DNA of 35,342 nt from Acidobacteriota bacterium (GTDB lineage Bacteria > Acidobacteriota > Vicinamibacteria > Vicinamibacterales > JAFNAJ01): positions 1-35,342 of the forward strand of contig JAEUQQ010000392.1 of NCBI GenBank assembly GCA_016789685.1, given 5' to 3'. The notes beneath the pieces were generated by a model. That model was given only the letters and a program-made list of their open reading frames with translations. It did no database searches and was not told the DNA's origin. Shown one piece after another: positions 7,374 through 14,554 of the stretch. The position numbers were made by a program, and so were the translations under genes. How positions within the stretch are numbered: position 1 is the stretch's first letter; each line of letters begins with the position of its first letter.

Positions 7374-9128
7374 CTACGAGGCGGCCAGTTCCTCCTCGAG
7401 CAACTGGGTGCGGTGCAGATCGGCGTAGAAGCCCCCGCGCGCCACCAGCTCGTCGTGCGTGCCCACCTGCGAGATCCGGCCCTGCTCGACGACCACGATC
7501 TGGTCGGCTTCGCGAACGGTCGACACGCGGTGCGACACGATCAGCGACGTGCGGCCGCGCATCACCTCGCGCAACCGCGAGAGGATCTCCTCTTCGGTAT
7601 ACGTATCGACCGCCGACAGCGCGTCGTCGAGCACCAGGATGGGCGCGTCGAGGATGACCGCACGCGCGATCGCGGCCCGCTGTTTCTGTCCGCCCGACAG
7701 TGTCAGGCCACGCTCGCCGACCTCGGTCGCGTAGCCCTTCGGGAAGTGCGCCACGTCCTTGTCGAGCCGCGCCACCGCCGACGCAGCGGCGATGCGCTCG
7801 TCGGTGGCCTCGCCGTCGGGCAGGCCGAACGCGATGTTGCTGGCGAGGGAGTCGGAGAACAGGAACGGCTCCTGCGGCACGACCGCGATCGCGCGTCGCA
7901 GCGTGCGCAACGGATACTCGCGCACGTCGATGCCGTCGATGAAGACGGTGCCGGGCGGCGGATCCTGCAGCCGCGGCAACAGGTTCAGCAGCGTCGACTT
8001 GCCAGTACCGGTCGGCCCCACGAACGCGACCGTCTGGCCGGGCCGGATCGTGAGCGACACCTCGTGCAGCACCGGCCGCGCGGCGTCGAAACCGAAGGTC
8101 AGCCCGCGGAACTCGATCGCACCGGCGACGCGGGTCGCCTCGGCGACAGCGGGCACCGGCGGGTCGGTGATGGCCGGGGGCTCGTCGATCACCTCGCGCA
8201 TCCGCCCCCACGACGCCATGCCGCGCTGCATCATGTTGGTGACCCAGCCAAACGCGATCATCGGCCAGCTGAGCATCGTGAGGTAGGTGTTGAAGGCGAC
8301 GAATTCGCCCAGCGACAGGCGCCCGCTCACGACTTCGCGGCTGCCCATCCACAGGATGAGCATGGCTGCGCAGCCGAGCAGGAACGTCATGCTCGGGAAG
8401 AACGCCGCCTGCAGGACGATGAGGCGGCGGTTGCGCGCCACGTACTCGTCGTTGGCCGCCTGGAACCGCTCGATCTCGGCGCGCTCCTGCCCGTAGGCCC
8501 TGACGACACGCACCCCCGCCAGGGTCTCCTGCGTGATCGCGCTGAGCTCGGAGAGCTGGGCCTGGATGCGCTCGAACCGCTTGTGGATGGCCGACCCGAA
8601 CATCTTGACCACGACCGACACGCACGGCAGGGCGAGCAGGGCGATCCCGGTGAGCTTGGGGCTCAACGACAGCATCATGGCCACGGCGACGATGAACAGG
8701 ACGACCGTGGTCGTCGCATACATGACCGCCGGCCCGATCATCATGCGGACGGCGTTGAGGTCGTTCGTGGCGCGCGACATGAGGTCGCCGGTGCGGTTGC
8801 GCTGGTAGTACGACAACGGCAGCCGCTGCAGGGCCGCGAAGAAGTCGTTGCGCATGTCGAACTCGATGTGCCGCGAGGCGCCGATGGTGATGCGCCGCAT
8901 CCAGAAGCGGAACAGCCCGGCCGCGCCGTGGACCAGGACGATGGCGCCGGCATAGAGGGCGAGGCGCCCGCGCGTGACCGCGACGGCGAGGTCGTCGACG
9001 GCGAGCTTGAGGATCCACGGCGCCAGCAGCGAAATGCCCGTGTTGACGAGGGCGCAGGCCAGGCCGAGGCCGAACGACGCGCGGTACCGCCAGGCGTAGG
9101 GCCAGAGCTGTCGCAGGGCGGAGCGCAT
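7374..9128 (-). CDS. ABC exporter half-transporter, degenerate ATP site subunit
   Basis: This is a 584-residue permease-ATPase of the MdlA-like type, first gene of the reverse-strand pair. Six membrane helices cover about residues 15-310 (LRQLWPYAWRYRASFGLGLACALVNTGISLL at the start, in pieces). Walker A is GPTGTGKST near residue 370, Q-loop VVPQEPFLFS, a canonical LSGGQ signature near residue 476, and Walker B ILVLDDALSAVD, where Asp replaces the catalytic Glu near residue 500. Switch His is in IVSHRVST. Such a Glu-to-Asp change marks the degenerate site of heterodimeric ABC exporters. A TATACT box eight bases before the ATG suggests a leaderless or nearly leaderless mRNA. The export substrate cannot be told from sequence. 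Confidence 0.93.
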   Translation of the reverse strand: MRSALRQLWPYAWRYRASFGLGLACALVNTGISLLAPWILKLAVDDLAVAVTRGRLALYAGAIVLVHGAAGLFRFWMRRITIGASRHIEFDMRNDFFAALQRLPLSYYQRNRTGDLMSRATNDLNAVRMMIGPAVMYATTTVVLFIVAVAMMLSLSPKLTGIALLALPCVSVVVKMFGSAIHKRFERIQAQLSELSAITQETLAGVRVVRAYGQERAEIERFQAANDEYVARNRRLIVLQAAFFPSMTFLLGCAAMLILWMGSREVVSGRLSLGEFVAFNTYLTMLSWPMIAFGWVTNMMQRGMASWGRMREVIDEPPAITDPPVPAVAEATRVAGAIEFRGLTFGFDAARPVLHEVSLTIRPGQTVAFVGPTGTGKSTLLNLLPRLQDPPPGTVFIDGIDVREYPLRTLRRAIAVVPQEPFLFSDSLASNIAFGLPDGEATDERIAAASAVARLDKDVAHFPKGYATEVGERGLTLSGGQKQRAAIARAVILDAPILVLDDALSAVDTYTEEEILSRLREVMRGRTSLIVSHRVSTVREADQIVVVEQGRISQVGTHDELVARGGFYADLHRTQLLEEELAAS

Positions 9129-9136
9129 GACGGGCC

Positions 9137-9142
9137 AGTATA
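9137..9142 (-). promoter_or_regulatory. Candidate -10 box for the ABC exporter pair
   Basis: On the reverse strand TATACT lies eight bases before the ATG at 9128. No convincing -35 hexamer is visible. Transcription would begin at or next to the start codon, giving a leaderless mRNA. Confidence 0.5.
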
Positions 9143-9279
9143 GACGGCCGAGGCCCCGCCAGGCCCTGTGCTATCCTTCGATCACCTTCCCAGCCTCGCG
9201 TATCATGCGATGCGATGCCCCACGACGTTCCAGCCGTCGTGCAGTCGTGAACGACCTCCGGGGAAACGGACAGACACCG

Positions 9280-10104
9280 ATGTCACAGGGACGACGTTTC
9301 ACAACCATGCTCGCGGCCGGCGTGTGGATGGCGCTGTCGGCGGCGACCGCCACCGCCCAGTACACCGGCATGAACGATCCCGCCACCGGCGAGACGTATC
9401 ACGTCGAGCTTGCGGGCGGCATCTGGAAGCCCACTATCACGGCACTCATCTCGAGCGAGTCGCTGGGGATTCCCGGGACCGAGATCAACCTCGTCGACGA
9501 CCTCGGCATCGTCGACAGGAAGTTCTCGGACCTGCGCGCCGTGTTGCGCCTGGCCAAGAAGCACAAGCTGCGGGCGAGCTTCGTGCCGATCAAGTACGCG
9601 GCCGAGTCGACCCTCAAGCGCACGATCGTCTTCAACGGCATCAGCTACAACGTCGGCCTGCCGGTGAACTCGTCGCTCGACTTCAAGGCCTGGCGCTTCG
9701 GCTACGAGTACGACTTCATCTACCGCGACCGCGGCTTCATCGGATTCATCCTCGAAGCCAAGTACACCGACATCACCGCGTCGCTGGCGAGCCCCTTCAA
9801 CGACGACTTCGCGAGCGCCAAGGCCCCGGTGCCCGCCGTCGGCCTGATCGCACGCGGCTACCTGGCGGCGAATGTTGCGCTGACGGGAGAACTCACGGGG
9901 ATCAAGCTGCCCGGCAACATCGAGAAACTCGACGGCAACACGGGCGAGTACTGGGACCTCGACGTGTACGGCACGCTGAACTTCACCGACAACTTCGGCG
10001 TGCAGGGGGGCTACCGCCGCCTGTCGGTCGAGTACCGCGTGGACGAGGACTTCGGCGACCTGAAGCTGAAGGGCTTCTACGTCAACGGCGTGGTGAGGTT
10101 CTGA
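9280..10104 (+). CDS. Outer-membrane beta-barrel protein of unknown function
   Basis: This 274-residue secreted protein has a cleavable signal peptide (residues about 1-26, ending in SAATATAQ). The mature part shows alternating hydrophobic/aromatic strands (FKAWRFGYEYDFIY, FIGFILEAKYTDIT, VALTGELTGIK, YWDLDVYGTLNFTD, FGVQGGYRRLSVEY) and ends in a strand with terminal Phe (FYVNGVVRF), the signal for outer-membrane insertion. This fits an eight- to ten-stranded barrel. No named family is recognised. The ATG at 9280 is preferred because it gives a clean signal peptide; the frame is open further upstream to 9127, but that part overlaps the ABC promoter. Another in-frame ATG at 9307 would give an unusually short signal peptide. 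It precedes the SGNH hydrolase gene by 45 bp and may be co-transcribed. Confidence 0.75.
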   Translation: MSQGRRFTTMLAAGVWMALSAATATAQYTGMNDPATGETYHVELAGGIWKPTITALISSESLGIPGTEINLVDDLGIVDRKFSDLRAVLRLAKKHKLRASFVPIKYAAESTLKRTIVFNGISYNVGLPVNSSLDFKAWRFGYEYDFIYRDRGFIGFILEAKYTDITASLASPFNDDFASAKAPVPAVGLIARGYLAANVALTGELTGIKLPGNIEKLDGNTGEYWDLDVYGTLNFTDNFGVQGGYRRLSVEYRVDEDFGDLKLKGFYVNGVVRF

Positions 10105-10149
10105 CCAGGCGCGCGAGCGACGCGACACGCTCGAGTTGATCGCCGGACG

Positions 10150-10947
10150 ATGAGCCGCCGTGGAGGTGTCGTCGAGGCGGTGATGCTGGCACTCGCCGGC
10201 GTCATCGCCGCGCAGGGCTGCGTCACCGTCGCCTCGACGTCTGGCTCGCCGGGCGGCGCCCCGGCGAAGCGAGTCGAACGCATCCTGTTCATCGGGAACA
10301 GCCTCACCTTCGCCAACGATCTCCCGCGGATGGTGCGGGACGTCGTCGAGCACGGCACGAACATGACGGTCGAATACGACGCCGTCGCGTTTCCCGACTT
10401 CAGCCTCGAGGACCACTGGAACGACGGACGCGCTCGTAGGGCGTTGCAGTCGGGCCAGTGGACCCTCGTGGTGATGCAGCAGGGGCCATCGGCGAGCGCC
10501 GAGGGACGTCAGGTGTTGCGCGAGTACGCCACGAAGTTCGCGGAGCTGGGCAAGCATCGCGGCGCACGCAGCGCGCTCTACACTGTGTGGCCGTCGCGAT
10601 CGCGCCTCGGCGACATCGACGCCGTCATCGAATCACATCGCCTGGCCGCACAGGATGCCGGCGCCGGCATCGTGCCGGTCGGCGTCGCCTGGAGGGGGGC
10701 GCTTCGAGAAGATCCGTCGCTCCCGCTGTATGCCGACGACGGGTTCCACCCTTCCAGGGTCGGCACGTACCTGGCCGCGCTCGTGTTCCGGGAGTGGTTG
10801 ACGGGCGAACCGCCGGGCGGATTCACCCGGACGTGGCGGCGGCCCCCGCCGCTGGCCCCACCGGTGGCGTCGCTCCTCGAAGACGCCGCACATCTCGCCG
10901 TCCGGGACGCTGTGCTGGCAACTGGCGGTTCGCCCATACCTCGGTGA
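10150..10947 (+). CDS. Secreted SGNH/GDSL-type hydrolase
   Basis: This 265-residue protein has an N-terminal hydrophobic segment that ends in a Cys at residue 23 (GVIAAQGC), which may be a weak lipobox. SGNH block I is ILFIGNSLTF with the nucleophile Ser at about residue 51. Block V is DDGFHPS with Asp197 and His200 completing the DxxH pair. An intermediate VVMQQGPS segment sits where block III (GxND) is expected, but a clear Asn is replaced by Gln-Gly, as in several divergent SGNH families. The enzyme probably de-acylates a carbohydrate or other ester in the periplasm; the substrate is unknown. It follows the outer-membrane barrel gene by 45 bp. The lipoprotein call is tentative because position -3 is Ala rather than Leu. 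Confidence 0.78.
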   Translation: MSRRGGVVEAVMLALAGVIAAQGCVTVASTSGSPGGAPAKRVERILFIGNSLTFANDLPRMVRDVVEHGTNMTVEYDAVAFPDFSLEDHWNDGRARRALQSGQWTLVVMQQGPSASAEGRQVLREYATKFAELGKHRGARSALYTVWPSRSRLGDIDAVIESHRLAAQDAGAGIVPVGVAWRGALREDPSLPLYADDGFHPSRVGTYLAALVFREWLTGEPPGGFTRTWRRPPPLAPPVASLLEDAAHLAVRDAVLATGGSPIPR

Positions 10948-10965
10948 AGCCGACCTGACGTCGCT

Positions 10966-11532
10966 TCAGCCAGTCATGCGGTCCTTCGCCGCACGCCACG
11001 CGTTCTCCAGGCCCAGGCGGGCCACCCACTATTCGATGTGCTCCTCGTCGATCTGCCCGGCCGACACTCTCAGCACGCCCACAACGTCGGACACATGTTT
11101 GTCCGATCCGCCCCGCGCACGGAAGAGCAGCTTCGAGACGATCACATCCTCTGGTGTCGCCACCGACGCGTCTGATGCATCGGTGAACGGTAACCGATGA
11201 CGTCTCGAGAACTCGCGCTCCGCGAAGTCGGTACGCCGACGCACGATGAGGTCGACCTTCGACGCGCTCGGCACGTGAATGATGTTGAAGATGCCCGTCC
11301 TCGCCACGACCTCGCGGACGAACGGCGCCGACGGCACGTAGTAGTCGTCACCCGTGAAGTGAGCCAGCAGCGCGTCGACCTGGTCGGTTGTGAGTTCGAC
11401 GACGACGTCCATGTCGTTCGTCATGCGCGGTTCGCCATACAACGTGGCGGCGACGGATCCCGCCACCATGTACGGGACGCGGCACTGCTCAAGCGCGGTC
11501 AGGACCGCCACGAAGAAGACCTCCTGGTTCAC
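10966..11532 (-). pseudogene. Nucleotidyltransferase (AbiEii-like) with a premature stop
   Basis: The frame from GTG 11532 to TAG at 11031-11029 gives 167 residues with the minimal nucleotidyltransferase pattern: VAGSVAATLYG with G25-S26, then NDMDVVVEL with D40 and D42. GGAGG lies seven bases before this GTG; a GTG at 11538 is too close. After the TAG the same frame continues WVARLGLENAWRAAKDRMTG and ends in TGA at 10968-10966. That tail reads as the usual C-terminal helix of the family, so TAG probably replaced a Tyr codon and cut about 20 residues. The catalytic core is intact, so a shortened active protein is possible. It overlaps the small upstream gene by 44 bp. Related pairs are described as toxin-antitoxin-like; the role here is unknown. 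Confidence 0.7.
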
Positions 11533-11713
11533 CGACACACCTCCGGAGCAGTTCGAGGCGTAGTTCCCGCTCCGTCAACGATCGCCCTTCGCTCGCCACG
11601 ACCCGTTCCAGCCGTCGATACACGAAATCGTGGAGGTCGAATGCGACCCGGAGGCGTTGGGCGGGGCTCATCGCCCGGTAAAGGGCGAGTTGTTCAGAGG
11701 TCATGCGCGACAT
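11489..11713 (-). CDS. Small partner protein of the nucleotidyltransferase
   Basis: This is a 74-residue protein reading MSRMTSEQLALYRAM then SPAQRLRVAFDLHDFVYRRL, followed by a second helix with SLTERELRLELLRRC. The pattern (a short motif ending QRLRxAxDLxDxxxxxL, then a xLTExELxxxLLRR helix) recurs in small genes found just upstream of nucleotidyltransferase genes in many genomes. It could be an antitoxin or adaptor for the enzyme; this is inference from gene order. Its last 15 codons overlap the next gene in another frame, and the ribosome binding site of that gene lies inside it, so translation is coupled. A second Met at 11704 is possible. No DNA-binding motif is seen. Confidence 0.65.
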   Translation of the reverse strand: MSRMTSEQLALYRAMSPAQRLRVAFDLHDFVYRRLERVVASEGRSLTERELRLELLRRCVGEPGGLLRGGPDRA

Positions 11714-11814
11714 GCACGGTGTACTCCGATGCGGATCGAGTCGCACCTGGCGTGCGACACGCGGCGCCCCCCGAGTGGCCAGTCGCCACCGCTGGTGCGC
11801 GCCCGGCAGCGTCG

Positions 11815-14538
11815 CTACCGGAACGCAATCCACGCGCCGAGCAGGCGCGGGTCGGTCGATGACGGGTCGACCTCGCGCGGACGGAATCCGTGCGCCGCAC
11901 GCACCGAGAATCTCGCTGCGCCATTGACCCACGTCACGTCGAGCGGGACGATGCGCTCTTCGTCGGGCCCCAGCGACACCTGCACCGTCGTCGTCCCCGT
12001 GAGCACGACATCGTTGGCGATCGGCCCGTTGTGCACCAGCACCAGGAGCGGACCAGACGTCGGCGCCTCGTCGCGGGCCACGACCATCGGCACGTCGACG
12101 GCTGGCCGAATCCACATGCCGTCGCGCTCAAGATAGAGCGCGTCAGACAGCAGGTAGACCAGGCTCGATCCGAACCTCGCGAGCCGCTCGACGTTCTCGG
12201 TCCCGAGCCGCGGATCACGCGGCCGGATCTCGAGCACCTGCATCACGACGCTGCTGACGGCCTCGGTCGCGCGCGCCTCACCGCGAACCGTCACCAGGCG
12301 AACCGGCATGGCGAGGTCGATGTCGGTCGTCGCCGAGGCTGGCCCGTCGGGACGATCCCACGAGAACTGCCGCAGGGGCGCACCGTCGCGTCCGATCGCC
12401 ACGTCGACGGGTCCCGCCGCGGCGTCGCGCGTGGCAACGCGCAGCCGGTAGCGGCCCGCCGGAAGCAACCCCGCGCCAAAGGCCGTGTAGCGCGGCGCAC
12501 GCCGCAGCGACGTGGAAAACGCCAGGCGCTGCGCGAGATCGCTGGCCTGGACGCGCTTGGTGCTGCGCTCGGTACGACCGAAGCCGTCGTTGCGGGGCGC
12601 GTCGCGGAACACCACGGGTACGGCGCCGGCCGAGGCGCGCGACAGCGCAGACGACAGGCGCACCTGCGACGCATCGGCACGGCGTCCGTCAACGCTCCGC
12701 AGCGTCCACGCCGAGTTGGCTGCGACTCCCGCACCGCAGGCGGCGGTGCCGATCATCGCGAGCGCGATCGCTCCACGCGAGCGATTGGCCGTGCGCGCCA
12801 CCAGCCAGCCGACGCACAGGCACGCGACGGGGACGGCAATCCAGAGCAGTGCCCGCCACGCCACGACATCCGCCGGATCGCGGTGCACGGCGGGCAGGGC
12901 CTGCGAGAGATCGGCGACGGGCGATGCCCAGTCGGCCAGCAGCGCGAATCCGTCGCGACTGTTGAACGCCATGATGCCGCGCTGCTGCGACAGCACCGCG
13001 AACAGGATCACCGCCGACACGGCGACCAGGCCGAGCACGACACCGCGCGCCGCACGCGACGTGCAGCGCTGCCACGTGACCGCCGCCGGCAGGGCCAGCG
13101 GCAGCACGATCGGCGTCAGGAAGCGCGCCGGCGCGCTCGCCCCGCCCCACCACATCGCGTACGACGCCGCGAGCAACGTGTACGGCACGACCACCGCGAC
13201 GAGCACCAGCGACAGCATCCGCGGCGAGACCTGCACGGGATGGCCCTCCCGCGGCGTGCCCACGATGCGCGACGGCCAGGCCATGATCGCCACCCCCACG
13301 ATCCCCACCGCGAGCGCCGGCGCATGGGCCAGCAAGCCGAACTGCTGGTCGAACAGCAGCCCGAGCAGGCCGCGCGGCAGGTTGGCGAGGCCGCTCTGGG
13401 TGTAGCCGCCGTAGGGCGCCGACGGATCGAACGCGCCGTAGATCACCTTGAAGAAGCCGAGCCAGCCGAGCGCGCTGAGCGCCAGCGGCGTCATCCATGC
13501 CGCAAGCGATCGCCACGTCCGCGCGCGCAGCAGCGGCCACGCCCCGGCAAGGCCGACGACGAGCGCGACCGGCGCGTTGCGCGTGTGCAGCCACGGCAGC
13601 AGGGCCGTGACGACCGACAGGCCCGCGAATCGCCAGGTGCTGGCATCGGGCCGGACGAACAGGGCAAGCAACCCGGCCATGACGCACACCCCCGAGAGAC
13701 CGTCGGGGAAGATCATGAAGTTGTGGGCGACATACGTGGTCGATGTCGCCACGACCGCCCATCCGGCCCAGGCCGCGCCAGGGTCGGCCGTGAGCCGGTG
13801 TCCCAGTGACCAGGCCAGCCCCGCCCCAATCGCTCCGCACACGATGAGGAAGGCCACGACACCCGCGTAGCCACCAAGGGCAAAGGCCGGGATGACCAGC
13901 GCCGAGAGCCCGGGCGCGTGAATCGAGTAGATCTGCCGGTTGGTGCCGCGCCTCAGGTAGTCGGGAGGCAGTTCGCTCGGGTAGTAGGCGAGGTAGTCGC
14001 CATTCTTGTGATTGTTTTCGATCTGGAGGTCGCCATCGCGCATGAGGCTCTGCGTGATGACCAGGTAGTGCGGCTCGTCGCCGCCCGGCAGCCACTCCTG
14101 GATATTGACGGCCGCCAGTGACGACACCACGGCGACCAGCGCGCCGGCCACCCATGGCGCGCGTCGGGGATCGCGCAGCAACCCCGTCACGGCCGCTGGC
14201 GCGGGAATCGGTCCCGCCACCAGGCAACCGACGCCGATCAGGCCCCACCAGAGCCACGCCACGGGCCCCGTGAAGATCAGGAAGGCCGGCACGGTCGTCC
14301 CTGGAATCCACGGCAGGACGAAGACGACGGCCGCAAGCAGCGGCAGGCAGCGGGAGGCAGCCCAGCGCAGGCCGAACACGACGGCCAGCGCGATGCCGAC
14401 GGCGGCGAGCAGGGAGGGAATCGAGGGCAGCAGGCCGATGCGGCCGCCCGTCTGGGCGACGGCCAGCGTGCCAAGGGAACACCACGCGCCGACACCGGCC
14501 GTGAGAGCTGCCAGCAGGCGCACGATCGCTCCCGTCAT
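11815..14538 (-). CDS. Large polytopic membrane protein, GT-C-like glycosyltransferase candidate
   Basis: This 907-residue protein has about a dozen hydrophobic helices over its first 650 residues, then a soluble C-terminal domain of about 250 residues predicted to lie in the periplasm. The first loop carries WLPGGDEPHYLVITQSL near residue 160. An acidic DE pair after the first helices is the catalytic signature of GT-C-fold lipid-phosphosugar transferases. HNFMIFPDGLSG and WLHTRNAP are further loops of the type seen in these proteins. The C-terminal part is beta-rich (YRLRVATRDAAAGPVDVAIGRDG and following). The sugar donor and acceptor are unknown. The start at ATG 14538 is preferred; a Met at 14556 would overlap the divergent gene. 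It diverges from two related-looking membrane genes. Confidence 0.75.
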   Translation of the reverse strand: MTGAIVRLLAALTAGVGAWCSLGTLAVAQTGGRIGLLPSIPSLLAAVGIALAVVFGLRWAASRCLPLLAAVVFVLPWIPGTTVPAFLIFTGPVAWLWWGLIGVGCLVAGPIPAPAAVTGLLRDPRRAPWVAGALVAVVSSLAAVNIQEWLPGGDEPHYLVITQSLMRDGDLQIENNHKNGDYLAYYPSELPPDYLRRGTNRQIYSIHAPGLSALVIPAFALGGYAGVVAFLIVCGAIGAGLAWSLGHRLTADPGAAWAGWAVVATSTTYVAHNFMIFPDGLSGVCVMAGLLALFVRPDASTWRFAGLSVVTALLPWLHTRNAPVALVVGLAGAWPLLRARTWRSLAAWMTPLALSALGWLGFFKVIYGAFDPSAPYGGYTQSGLANLPRGLLGLLFDQQFGLLAHAPALAVGIVGVAIMAWPSRIVGTPREGHPVQVSPRMLSLVLVAVVVPYTLLAASYAMWWGGASAPARFLTPIVLPLALPAAVTWQRCTSRAARGVVLGLVAVSAVILFAVLSQQRGIMAFNSRDGFALLADWASPVADLSQALPAVHRDPADVVAWRALLWIAVPVACLCVGWLVARTANRSRGAIALAMIGTAACGAGVAANSAWTLRSVDGRRADASQVRLSSALSRASAGAVPVVFRDAPRNDGFGRTERSTKRVQASDLAQRLAFSTSLRRAPRYTAFGAGLLPAGRYRLRVATRDAAAGPVDVAIGRDGAPLRQFSWDRPDGPASATTDIDLAMPVRLVTVRGEARATEAVSSVVMQVLEIRPRDPRLGTENVERLARFGSSLVYLLSDALYLERDGMWIRPAVDVPMVVARDEAPTSGPLLVLVHNGPIANDVVLTGTTTVQVSLGPDEERIVPLDVTWVNGAARFSVRAAHGFRPREVDPSSTDPRLLGAWIAFR

Positions 14539-14545
14539 CGGCGCG

Positions 14546-14552
14546 TATGCTA
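14546..14552. promoter_or_regulatory. Symmetric TATGCTA element between divergent membrane genes
   Basis: TATGCTA reads as a -10-like TATGCT to the right and TAGCAT to the left. On the left side it is eight bases before the ATG at 14538, which fits a leaderless start. On the right side only three bases separate it from ATG 14555, which is short; a GTG at 14564 in the same frame would fit better. No -35 boxes are evident. Confidence 0.4.
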
Positions 14553-14554
14553 CC

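Noticed and set aside
5961-9143. 1060-codon forward open frame across the ABC exporter genes
   Set aside because: It lies fully opposite two genes with all ABC motifs and reads as His/Arg/Asp-rich low-complexity sequence.
9127-9279. N-terminal extension of the outer-membrane barrel protein from 9127
   Set aside because: It would place about 50 Arg/Pro-rich residues before a clear signal peptide and overlaps the exporter promoter.
11489-11538. Frameshift joining the small gene and the nucleotidyltransferase
   Set aside because: Each gene has its own start, and the second has a well-placed GGAGG; an overlap of coupled genes explains the arrangement better.
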